Made by a program: the position numbers and the translations under genes. Positions 34,380 to 44,739 of a stretch of DNA of 64,000 nt are shown here, in pieces. Below the pieces are notes generated by a model, which saw nothing but the letters and a program-made list of their open reading frames with translations, made no database searches and was not told the origin of the DNA. Source of the stretch: Acheta domesticus (taxonomy: Eukaryota > Arthropoda > Insecta > Orthoptera > Gryllidae); the NCBI GenBank assembly GCA_031308135.1, contig JAHLJT010009419.1, positions 32,082,869 to 32,146,868 of the forward strand. Direction: 5' to 3'. How positions within the stretch are numbered: position 1 is the first letter of the stretch; every line of letters starts with the position of its first letter.

Positions 34380-35320
34380 AATTTTTTTCACAAAAACAAA
34401 ACGAAATCAGGAACATTACATTTCGCCAAAATATTATTAAATCCAAGATACATCATGCATATATAAAGTTATTACACCTTAAGGCTTTCGATTTTTTTCG
34501 AACAAAATCCTATGCCCAAACTGTTTATCTTATTTAATGACAATATTAATTACAGATAGTTCGTTTATATTTCTCTGTATACTGCACACATATTTTAATT
34601 AATTGTATTAAGAATAATAGCTTGTTATACAGCACACATGAGCACAATTGAATTTATTTTCAAAACCAAAACGAAACGGCAAACAATACATTTCCACAAA
34701 ATATTATTACACTTTTTAAACAAATAAACTTTTCGTTAACAACTTCTTCTCTTAATATGCAAAAGGAAAGATACGAAAGAGGGTAAAATTTAACATGCGA
34801 GAGTTCTCGCATGGGTACGCTGGTATTATTAAATCCAAGAAAAATCTCTCATTTCTGAAGTTATTACACCTAATTACTTATGATATTTTCGCACAAAAAC
34901 CTACGCACAAAACACCCTATCTTGTTTTACGACAACATTAATTATAAACGACACGTTTCTATTTCTCTGAGTAGTGCACACGTACTCGAATTAATTGTAC
35001 TAACAATAATTGTCTGTTATACAGCACACAAGAGCGCTATTAAATTGATTTTCGTAATATATTTTTCTACAAAAACAAAACAAACAGCGAACATAACACT
35101 TCGTTAAAATATTATTAAATCCAAGAAACTTCACGCATTTCTGAAGTTATTACACCTAAACACTTACGATCTTTTTATACGAAACTACTGTATCTTACTT
35201 TACGACAACATTCATTATAAATTGCACGTTTATATTTCCCTGAGTCATGTACACGTATTCGAATTAAATGTACTAACAATAATAGCCTGTTCCACCGCAC
35301 GCACGAGCGCAGTTGAATTG
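34380..35320. repeat. Three diverged tandem copies of a ~285-bp unit
   Basis: Unit starts are marked by ATTATTAAATCCAAGA at about 34433, 34825 and 35111. Shared internal blocks include GAAGTTATTACACCTAA, TACGACAACATTAATTATAA and GTACTAACAATAAT. The last unit ends at the boundary of the 35.3-kb GC island. Copy one is lengthened by a 114-bp insert (34710-34823) bounded by the direct repeat TATTATTA. Similar in style to a decaying satellite; no coding content. Confidence 0.85.
34710..34823. mobile_element. 114-bp insertion within the tandem unit
   Basis: Absent from the other two units at the same point and flanked by TATTATTA (34702-34709 and 34824-34831), an 8-bp duplication as made by hAT-type transposases. 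It contains the palindrome CATGCGAGAGTTCTCGCATG at 34794-34813. Its ends (CACTTTTT...CGCTGG) are not inverted repeats of each other, and the low-complexity duplication may be chance. Confidence 0.4.
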
Positions 35321-35324
35321 GGGC

Positions 35325-35735
35325 AACGAGGAGTCTCCCGCTGTTCATAGCGCCGCACCCTCCCCGCGTCGCTCGCTCCAAGAACAAGGTACTTCCATCG
35401 GAAGTCCACGCGTGGCGCCGACAACGGAAATGAGTCGCAGGAAGGAAATTACCTCCGGCGAACAACTACGCCGAGTCCCGCGCCCGGAGGGGGGCGTCGG
35501 CGGGCCATACGGGCACCGGGAGCGGCAGAGACGTCAAGAAGGGACCGGCAGGGGGAGCAGGGGAGGGGCGGGTGTATGGAGTTATTAAATTCCGCTGGGT
35601 CGGAGAGTCGCCAAAGTGCTGCCACCGACGAATTCCCCCTGCCCGGCCCTTTCGACGCCCCTTCCCTCCACCCGCGCGCCGCGAACAGGAGAAAACGCGG
35701 GAAATGCTGCACGTGATTGACGCGACTTCCGCTTC
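35325..35735. other. GC-rich, CpG-dense island
   Basis: Non-repetitive island with sharp edges. Open frames overlap on both strands (81-96 codons) without domains. A regulatory or first-exon role is possible but not shown. Confidence 0.4.
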
Positions 35736-35739
35736 CTCT

Positions 35740-36460
35740 CGCGAAATTAATTATCGGACGCCTTCAATTTACCTGGTAATTGAAAACCTGCTATGTGCTC
35801 TAAGACTGCGTTTGTAATTCGTCGGCGTCTTTGTACAATTTCCTCACTTTTATGCACTAACTCAACTTTCTCATTGCACGAGAAGTGTTTTATGCAATCG
35901 GCTGTTCTTTTTGTTTACTATCTAGTAAATTTAGATTATAATAATGTCTGGTTCAAGACAATTACATGTGATTTTGTCACAGAATTATTTTTATCCCATA
36001 ATCGTGTTTAAAACTCATTCTCATGTAAAAAAAAAGTGTGTATGTGCCATATAATTCAATAAAATACTATGTGTTGTTTTATAAGATTATTTTTAGTACC
36101 GGATTTTAGCATTTAATATTCTATTACAACATTGTAATATTAGTACTTCGTCCAACGGACAACGGATACATTCTAAATTTCTATTCGCGTTTTGAAGACC
36201 ACTTTTTCAGTAAAGTGCGAACGTTCAAAGGTCCGAACAGACACTGACTGTCATTCGCGCGCAACCAGTCACATTCTCGAATGTCTGTCATATCACGGAA
36301 CAACGAATATAGTAGCAATGTAATAAGCCTGCGAACATGCCCAATGAAATTCACGCTACGCTTGAATAAACTACCAGTCGGCGTTGAAGAAGAGTATGTC
36401 GTAACAAGACAGCGACCGAGAAAACCGACGAGCTGCAGACCAAGAAAGACAAAGTTCTCT
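35740..36460. other. No gene seen
   Basis: AT-rich to mixed DNA with frames below 75 codons and no motif. Confidence 0.45.
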
Positions 36461-36467
36461 TCGTTCT

Positions 36468-36920
36468 GGATTGATTGTTAATGATACCGGGCCCGTCAAC
36501 TACCGAGTTCATTAGTCCCATAAGTGTAGTGCATGATTTTCCATCGTGTGGTGGTGGCGGTGATCTTCCCTCGCTGGATGGCGATCTGGTGCCGACCTAT
36601 CGTCGGCCAGCGGAATTTTCCCCAATCAAGCTCGAAGCGCCCGACCGATCTCCCGGCATGTGCGGTAGTGTAGTGCATGTTAGTATTAGTGAGCGCGTAA
36701 GGGGCAAGGATACGACGAGGAAGAGGAAGGAAAGACCGCGCGCGAGAAACCACGGAAAACTACCGATCATAGCAGCTGCTAGAATTCTCTCCAGACAGCG
36801 ACTGAATTCGACCTAGATGACAAGCTAGTGTCGAAAACCCTCCCTCCGACATGAACCTAGGACCTCCCGGTCAGAGGCACTGCAGTGACATCAGTTGATG
36901 CACGGAACCATCTATCCCGG
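36468..36920 (-). repeat. tRNA-derived SINE-like element, copy B
   Basis: Starts at the left with TTGATTGTTAATGATACCGG and GTCAACTACCGAGTTCATTA. It continues through the shared body (ACCGATCTCCCGGCATGTG) and ends on the right with the tRNA-like head, where the B-box has decayed to GGTTCATGTCG on the minus strand. It is about 80 bp shorter than copy A because of internal deletions. The 113-codon plus frame and 85-codon minus frame lie within it and are not genes. Confidence 0.75.
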
Positions 36921-36929
36921 TTCCCTTCT

Positions 36930-38755
36930 GGAAATGACTAGATGAAGGAGCATCTGTTAGTGTACGAGAGCCGTACGACGCAGAACGTAGCCACTAACGT
37001 TTACCATTATTTACCCCCAAATCCCTTTCCTTGCAATCTTCAGACTCGCAAAACATCGTAACCACACCAGACGAAAAAACAGATATCCAGAGAATATATT
37101 CTTAAAAACCTTCTCTAAATTCGAACCTGAATAGAGCATCCTCAACCTTATGTTAGATTTAAGAATTAGAAGTAAGTTTTAAATAAGTTAGCACGTGAGC
37201 CTTTCAAACATATGTAAAGTTGTCACTACAGAAATATGTACAACTAACACAAATCAATAAACGATGCAGAATATTCTCCACAACAGAACAAAAAGCAATC
37301 ACCTTGGTGGATAAACCACGGGAGAGCTCTAAAAGGAGCCTTGACCTTCATATCTTAATTTAATATTACTTAAAGAGAATCCTATCTTACCATGTAAATA
37401 CTGTCGCATTATAAATTCAAAAACATTTACAACCTACACAACACTCACCATGAACTTAATCGTAAATGACTTAATCGTAATAATGGGCTGCCGTTCTATT
37501 CTTCCCAGCCTTTTGAATTTTTTTATTATTAAATTTTACTTAATGGTTTAATATCTTCCAAGAGATGTTTCTCCCATTGGATGATAAATCTCGCTGACTA
37601 CACCTCTGAATCTTTGTGGATTTAACCACAAGACAAATATTGGAAGCTTTCGGAAGGAGAGAAAGGCATGTCTTCTTGACTTTCATGACTTAGTTGGAAA
37701 AGGGTATTGACAGTTTGTAAGATTTTTTAATTGTATTAACACGGTATGAGTCAAGTAATTACGTATAATTGAATATTTAAATACTAAAATATTTATTTTA
37801 ATGTTCATAGTATCAAGGCAAATTTTTCATGTAATCTGAAAAATCATTTGAGCATATCAGTGATTTAATTTAAACAGCTGAACTTGTTCATATTTAAATT
37901 GTAACAGTGTATATGTGTTAATTTTATTTTTAATTTTTTAAATTTTATTTGTGTGTGTGAGTCTGAAGGAGTTTTGTAGTCGCACAAGTGCATCGCTCCG
38001 TGACTTGTAATTGAGTTATTTCCAAATAATTGTACTATGACCTCACATCTTATGAGCCTTGAGAGTTTGGTGACCGTATCCATGCTACGTTGCTAACGAA
38101 GTAACTGATTGGTAGACTGGCGCTCCAATATGACTTCTTATAAAAGTTATTGTGACCGCAGATTTAGCGTCCCAGCAGCCGTAGAAAAAATTAACTTTGA
38201 TGAAATATTGAATATTATATCTCCCACTGTACCGTGTAACAGTTCATTGTAGTACTAATAGTGCAACAGTCGATCATATTACAATGATGAAGCATTGAAT
38301 ATCCACAAGTTATTCATGAACAACCACAAACGGCTTCGATAATGGTCTTCCTCGTCGTTAGAGAAACGATTAACCCACCTCACTTAAGATTTCTACGCTT
38401 TTAAAAATTCAAATGGAAATACGAAGAATTAAAACCAAGGTACTTGAACAAGAAAACATTCCCTATAGCATTTTTAGGATTATTTACTCTGTGTTTCTTG
38501 GCCGAAGAAGTTCTTTGTTTCACAGATCAATTCCTCGATTCACCGCTTCCTGTAGTTTAGAATGTCCTCCTCTAGAGAAAACTGCCAATTCGCACTCTGA
38601 GTGTGACAAGTATACGATCTGGCGGCTGCCCGCCTTTTGGGTCGGGAACTAATGAGCGAGTGCAGCGTGTGCGTCTGCGATAGCGTCGCCTAGCGCTCAC
38701 AGATAGCGCTCTCATTTCCCTTATCATGTATCCCCTCCTCTCCTTTCGGTCGGAG
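36930..38755. other. No gene seen
   Basis: AT-rich DNA with frames below 80 codons. GC rises after 38600 toward the retroelement relic; the relic's upstream boundary is not clear. Confidence 0.45.
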
Positions 38756-38762
38756 GCAACGC

Positions 38763-39492
38763 GTCACCCGTGACACTAGCGTCAAACTTGTACACTGGGG
38801 GTGCAGAGGTACCAACGCAACAGGCGCCCAACTCTCAAAATATGTCCTAACTAACCGAAGCTAATTGATCTCACTCCCAGAACCAATCTATTTTCCCTAT
38901 GACCAAATCAAGCTTCCTGATATGCTAGACACAGAAATAATAAAGATTACTGGAAATTTTCACTCACCCCTGCATTTTGAACCCGACTCAGATCAAGTTC
39001 CAGTATTAATTTCTACAGATCTAATCCCCCCTCCCCATTCACCCATTTCTGCATGAAATACATAGAACTCAAACTGGGCTAAATTCAAAAATATAATGCA
39101 AAACCTAATACTCAATTTTAAAATACTTAACTCGCCAGTCGAAATAGACCAAGCAATAACGCAACTAAATAATATAATAATTAATACAATAGGTAAACTC
39201 AACCCTATTACCCTTCGAAAACACATATCAAACAAACTACTACAAAGCATTACCAAAATCATAGAAACTAAAAATAAAATTAGGAGACAATGGATGGCAC
39301 TTAGAATCCCCGCACTTAAAAAATAACTAAATACTGTAATCAAACTCAGTAGAAAATCTCTAAAACACTATAAGCAAACTAAATGCAATACTATCATAAA
39401 CACATTCAATAACAGTAATAATTCACTCTGGAATTTCACGAAAATAATATTCAGGAAAAAAACATAATCCCCCCATTCACTACTCCAAATGG
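38763..39492 (+). pseudogene. Jockey-type non-LTR retrotransposon ORF2 fragment
   Basis: The plus frame through 38796 reads WGCRGTNATGAQL, a stop, then LISLPEPIYFPYD, PDMLDTEIIKIT and SDQVPVL. This is the order of the C-terminal half of the apurinic endonuclease domain (W-C--TN-RG..L, P-YFPYD, PDVLD, SDH-PV); the SDH motif here is SDQ. After one or two stops, 39073-39380 continues with NWAKFKNIMQN, SPVEIDQAITQLN and ETKNKIRRQW, the linker between endonuclease and reverse transcriptase. A shifted frame ends IIPPFTTPNG near 39490. The reverse-transcriptase core is missing. The fragment stops where the 39495 repeat begins. Confidence 0.82.
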
Positions 39493-39494
39493 AA

Positions 39495-39798
39495 ACTAGT
39501 GGTGCTACAGAATGGCACAGACTTTCCCGTATTAGTTTTCTATTTCCTTGAGTCTCCGCTAGCTGTTCAGAATTGCCCCATACTCGTACCAGCTGACATC
39601 TATCACCGTCTAAAGTACATTTTTTTGACATTTTCTTAATTTTTCGGTTTCCTAATGGTAGAATGAAAATATTAATTTTAGAATATTAAGAACCATAAAA
39701 CCTCGTCCTAAATTGTCATCATCTTTGAAAAATTTGGAGCGGTTTTTAAGAAAGTGGCGTTTAAGCGCTACTAAAAATACGAAATTTGAAGCTCATAT
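39495..39798 (+). repeat. Dispersed repeat, inverted partner of 29604-29904
   Basis: Begins sharply at ACTAGTGGTGCTACAGAATG, immediately after the Jockey fragment, and runs to about GAAATTTGAAGCTC. The partner at 29.6-29.9 kb lies in opposite orientation. The shared sharp boundary suggests a true element end. Confidence 0.75.
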
Positions 39799-39799
39799 C

Positions 39800-41470
39800 A
39801 CAGACAGTGACAATGCGGAAATTAGTGTAGAATTTATTTATTTAAAATACTAAATATGTTCATATCTTCTAAATCTTGCGTGATAGAAAGTTTTATACTG
39901 ATTTTCGAAGTCAGTATAATTGTTTCCTTTGAAATCACCTATCATCATCCTGCAAGTATTAAAAACGTTTTTTTGTTCCGTAGTGTTAATATCAGTCGAG
40001 TAAGGGCGAAGTTTCATTTACCATTTAATTACAGAAAGAAAATATCCAAGGCACCAGCGAGACGGAGAATGATTGCGGAGGCATATCAAAGCCATGAAAC
40101 CCCATTTTCATTCTTGTAAAAGCATCGGACTAGACGATTAGCTCTTGTAAGTTTCCAGTAGCAAAATTCATGTCAGTGTACGTTAATACATCAAACCTCT
40201 ATTATGTACTTTCTACTCCATGCATTTATGCATGAATTGCTGTGTGATGAATTTATGAGACAAAAGCTTACTTGGACTATCGAGGTGATTACTTCTTCCT
40301 GTCAACAGTGCCTCATAGAAACTACATGATTAATATTCTTCAATTATTAAATGATAGATACAATTAGTTTGATTCAAGAAAGTTCTACATTGATCGTATC
40401 AACTACACAATTAAGCTTCTTTAAGAAAGATGATATTTAATATTGTTACAATTGAAAACAAGTTTTGCAGTTTATTCAATTTATTACATAAATATTTGAA
40501 TTATTTTATTGAACTTATTTGATCTGTTTCCTTTTCAGGAAACACATAACATTGTTTCTCCTGACAACACGAAAGAACGATCACAAAGATGATGCAGAAA
40601 ATTTTATTTCATTCTTGTAATGACGCACGTTTTCTAGACGCAACATCGGCTTTCCAAAACTTGACACATTTTCTAGAATTACAAAATAATTTGAGACACA
40701 TTAACTGAGGAAAAGTAATCATGAAAAAAGATATCAATGACAATAAGAAACTTATCTTAATTAGAATGAATAATTTAATATATCTTTAGTTATTTGTACG
40801 TAACAATAAAATAATGGATATATCATCAGATGGGGAATTAAATAATTCTAATGAAGGATACGGTGCAGTTATGAAAATGATAAAATATCGTGTGAAACTT
40901 AAACTGCTTTATTCTTTTGAATCATTTTAGGTGTCATTAAAACAAGCTTTATGAATAACACAACACTTCTAAAAAATAGTCCTTTTAATAATTCACACGC
41001 ATTACCCAAATTGGCTGGTAAGCAGCGCATACAGAGCATAACACCTTTGCAAGGTAACATAAAACCAAATACGTTATATATCATATTTTGCGCTCTAATG
41101 GCTCCCTTTGGAGAAAAGGTCTCTCGGCAACCAACAGCTTCACAATTCTCCATTATCTTGTGTTCCCGTGTTCATCCCCGAGCGCTCTACGGCTGCTAAC
41201 TATCTGTACGGACGTAAAATTCAACGCCAGCCCGCAAAGCTAAAACAAGGAAAACGAGCGTTTCCTCACTAGCATGCGTTGAGCGAGTTAATCAATATTC
41301 AATCAAGCACTCTTTTAAATTGACTAAAATTCCGCGCGGTATTTCATACACAAAACGCAATTACTCTTCTCGATTGTGAGGCAGAATTAAAGTACCACAA
41401 AAAAAATTTCCCATTAATACTACATTCTAACTTAGTAAAGTCTCTATCCGAAATGGAGACATCAACAGCA
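39800..41470. other. No gene seen
   Basis: AT-rich DNA. Frames of 82-87 codons at 39.86-40.12 and 40.9-41.2 kb show no recognisable domain. Confidence 0.45.
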
Positions 41471-41489
41471 ATTCAATTTTTGACTTTAT

Positions 41490-42040
41490 TTTCTTCCCCT
41501 CCCGCCGCGCCGGAGCGGCGGCGCCTCGCTCGTGGGGAAGGCGTCGGCTCGGCCGTCGAGCCACGGCTGCAGCCCGGAGGGGCTCGGAAGGAAGGAAACC
41601 GGGCTCAGGGGAAGCGTAACTTCCGATCTGGCGCACAAATGCATTCATACGGCGTGCCACGGGGCGCGGCGCCGCTCAGCCGAGCCCAGTCGAGTCGAGT
41701 CCTTGCTCCCCGAATAAAAGGTCCAGAAGACGGCGCTACGAGTACACTCCACTTCGGAAACGCATTTTCTAGAACTTTCCAATCAGGGCGCGCTCCCCGA
41801 GGCGGTGATGGCGCGGGGGGTGGAGGTGGTGGGGAGAAGGGGCGGCGGGGGCGGTAGGCGCGGAGTGGTAGAGGTGGGGGTGGCTGCCGACGCGGTGCAG
41901 CGCCGCGGGGAAGAAACTTCGGGGACGACCCCTCGGCGTGGGCTGAAACGAGATGGGGGTGGGATCAGAGGCAGGAGCCAGTCTGCTGGTCTCGTCGCTG
42001 GTAACAGCGGAGGCGGCGGAGGTGAGTGGAAGCAGAGGTA
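41490..42040. other. GC-rich, CpG-dense island
   Basis: Two GC-rich blocks. The first (41490-41720) is non-repetitive and followed by AATAAAAGG near 41714, a TATA-like word. The second (41800-42040) is G-rich on the plus strand with GGGGTGGAGGTGG runs. Frames on both strands (78-134 codons) look compositional. Confidence 0.4.
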
Positions 42041-42049
42041 AGAACCGAG

Positions 42050-42629
42050 CATGAGAATGCCAACCTGTCAAGGCAATGAATGGCGAGCAGAAGGGTTGAA
42101 ACGGTGACGAAAGAAATAAACATGTGCTTAATGCTGCGTTGCGATCATTACATAAACATTTTCGTTCTTACTTTTATTTTTCACAATATAAAATTTCACA
42201 AGTTAACTCACAGATCACCCAGGATGTATAGATACACAAGTGATGGCATACATTGTAATCAAATGTGTGATAACAAATATTAAATATTTTTGATGCACAG
42301 ATGTCACCTGAGCGTCACTTTTGGAAATTGTAATTACAATGGTACTAAAATCATCATTCACAGGGAAGAACCTTTTCGGGCAGATTGGATGGTCGTGAAG
42401 AAGAGAAAATACATTGTGAATAAGAGAGGAGATGGCAGCGGAGCAAATGGCACCTACAATAAGATGCTCAAGACACTGCCCGTTTGGAAAGAAAGAACGT
42501 GAAAATTGTCTATTGCCTTGCCAAAGGAGAAAAATCTCCCCACAGCGCGGGCTCCACAGTGTGACGGGCAGTATCACATCCTCTCCACTTCCAATCCTCA
42601 TTCTTGCAGGCAAATCAGCGTATCAGAAG
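42050..42629. other. No gene seen
   Basis: Mixed composition. A 132-codon minus frame (42215-42613) is open but has no motif I recognise. Confidence 0.4.
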
Positions 42630-42637
42630 AGTTAGAT

Positions 42638-42840
42638 CAGGGCTGTCAAACGGAGCACGTACGTGCTTGGAGCGCGCCTGCGCTCTGCAAGGGAAGCCCG
42701 CACACCGACTTCTCAGGGATGTACAGAAGGCAGTCATGGCGGGACGCAAGAAGACATATAACAAGTTTAAGTCGGAATGGGATCTTGATTTCGTGCACAG
42801 TAAGTGTGGAGGTGATGCACTTTGTTTCATAAAAGTTCAT
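42638..42840 (+). mobile_element. 5' end and first coding segment of a hAT-like transposon
   Basis: CAGGGCTGTCAAAC at 42638 matches the usual CAGGG-type hAT terminus. AGTTAGAT (42630-42637) would be the 8-bp target duplication. At 42736 an ATG opens a frame reading MAGRKKTYNKFKSEWDLDF and then GGDALCF. This resembles the N-terminal zinc-finger region (K-----F--EW...F....CL.C) of the GTF2IRD2-like proteins, which are hAT-derived. A donor-like GTAAGT lies at 42799. I find no 3' terminus and no second AGTTAGAT, so the element appears truncated. Confidence 0.45.
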
Positions 42841-42849
42841 CATTACTCT

Positions 42850-43550
42850 ATAATTTTTGAAGTGGTTTATTACGTGTATTTTCACACGAAAGATACGAAC
42901 ATAGTATTTCTTTAATTTTTTACTTTCAATAATAGTGTTTTTATGAAATTATGTTATATATTGAGTTGGTATGTATTTTGGTTTATGCATATTTTCTTCA
43001 AAATATTCATTTAAGTTATTTGTAATTAGTGTTAATTGTTCTCATGCATTGCATTCTCTAAAACTAAGTAGAAATATGCGTTAATATTTTCTTCCTGTAA
43101 TGATCAATGCGGTAATGATGCAATGCAGTTTCTGTTTACGTGTCAATTTCCACTAAAAGTTGATACAATTTAATAAATGTCTATGATATAACAACCCTTG
43201 TATTTGACCAACCCGCTGCATTCGCACAAAGGTTTCTCACCCCGGCTTCCCGCCTGTAACATCAGTGACTTCGCTAAGCTGATATCGCCGCGTGCCTCAA
43301 AACTTTGCGAAGGCCATTCGCTTGCTCCTTTGTCTGACGGCCGTCAGGTAGATGTTGGTTTAAATAATCATCTGCCCTCGAAGAATCACCAATCGCCATG
43401 CAAGACAATACCGCTGCTTAACAGAAAAACCATGCCCAGTGTATTATTATTAGGACCATTAGCCCCTAGCCTTTGCGACCATACTGGAGATGAAATAGTC
43501 TTCATGATGGAGCAAAGGTAGAAGAACCTCGTGTAAATCCGGTTTCCCCA
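42850..43550. other. No gene seen
   Basis: AT-rich DNA, then a moderately GC-rich patch (43200-43520) containing a 107-codon plus frame without recognisable domain. Confidence 0.4.
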
Positions 43551-43640
43551 CAACAAACGCCACAGGGGGTTTGAGCCCCGTTACCTAGAGACAGAAAGTG
43601 AGCGACCTGACCACTGACACAAGTGTCACTAACCCGCAAT

Positions 43641-43643
<3 letters not shown>
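43540..43643 (-). repeat. Second tRNA-like segment, possible SINE head
   Basis: On the minus strand, TGGTCAGGTCG (A-box-like, imperfect) is followed about 35 bases later by GGGGCTCAAACCCCC, which fits a B-box with a paired T-stem. The spacing is tRNA-like. It ends at a (GA)n tract. No second copy was found, so identity is uncertain. Confidence 0.35.

Positions 43644-43686
<43 letters not shown>
43644..43686. repeat. (GA)n microsatellite
   Basis: About 21 uninterrupted GA units, next to the tRNA-like segment. Confidence 0.97.
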
Positions 43687-43689
<3 letters not shown>

Positions 43690-43720
43690 CCCTTAAAAGA
43701 TTCTATAGACTTTCCACTAC

Positions 43721-43839
43721 GGCTTGCAAACTTGGCTTGGGAATGTGGTAAATATGTCGATGTCACATGTAGCTATCGAACTATGGAAGCAATTCGACAC
43801 AGATAGATTTACAACCGATTCGAGCCAAGTTTGCAAGCC
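43721..43839. repeat. 17-bp perfect inverted repeat around 85 bp
   Basis: GGCTTGCAAACTTGGCT at 43721-43737 is the exact reverse complement of 43823-43839. The ends could be remnants of a small foldback or a chance stem. Flanking bases show no target duplication. Confidence 0.7.
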
Positions 43840-44204
43840 CCATTTGAATATGTACCCTCCTGAAGTCAGTGGTAAGCTCCGTCTAGTTAGTCTTTTTATA
43901 TGCTCTACATTTAAATTTGCGCTTTCCTCACAAATGTCTCAGTATATTGATGTGTGACTATGAGAAAGCCCACCATAAGGTTATGAAGACCAGTATACGC
44001 GATGTCTTCGTGCTAACCACATGAACCCATTATCCTATGGGCAAGAAGCTGGGTCACCGTGAGTTGTCGAGCCAAAGAACAGGACAGTAATAAGATAATA
44101 ATAATCTATCATAGTTTTAAGATTAGTTATTAAGATAGTATTGAGATTATAATCAAATAGTAATAAGATAATAATTTTCAGAAAGTCGTAAGCAATTTGA
44201 ATTG

Positions 44205-44731
44205 TTTTGATTGATTAGTGATTCCGGGCGCGTCAACTGCTAAGGTCATTAGTCCCGTAAGTATAGTAACATTTTTATCTCGGGAGGTGGCAGTGATCCT
44301 CCCCCGCTGGATAGTGAGATTCGATGTCGACCTACCTGTCGACTAACAGGGTTTTCCCATTAACCAAGTCTCTCTCATTGGTTAGCGTGCCCAAGCCGGG
44401 AAAAGCTCTATGCTTCCGACCAGTTTCCCGATCACCTTTTAAGAGTGTGTGTAAGGAGAGAGGTTAGGACAAGAAAGGGAAAGAAAGGTCGCGCGCAGTC
44501 AGTGGCCCGTTTGTTAGGGTACTGCTCCGGCATTCACGTGGTGTTGATCGTAAAAAACACTGAAAACTACCGATCAGAGCAACCGATCTCTAGAATTCTC
44601 TTCGTGTTAGCGGCAGAATTCGAACTAGCTGACAAGCTAGTGTCAAAAATTCTGCCAACGATGGGACTCTAACCTAGGACCTGCCGGTCAGAGGCATTGC
44701 AGTGACTTCAATTGACGCATCTCTCGGTGTA
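44205..44731 (-). repeat. tRNA-derived SINE-like element, copy C
   Basis: Full body with tail side TTGATTGATTAGTGATTCCG and GTCAACTGCTAAGGTCATTA, then GACCAGTTTCCCGATCAC, and the tRNA-like head at about 44650-44731 (CAGTGCCT-equivalent GCAATGCCTCTGACCGGCAG and GGTTAGAGTCCC on the minus strand). Nearly as long as copy A and in the same orientation. Confidence 0.78.
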
Positions 44732-44739
44732 AGTAATTT

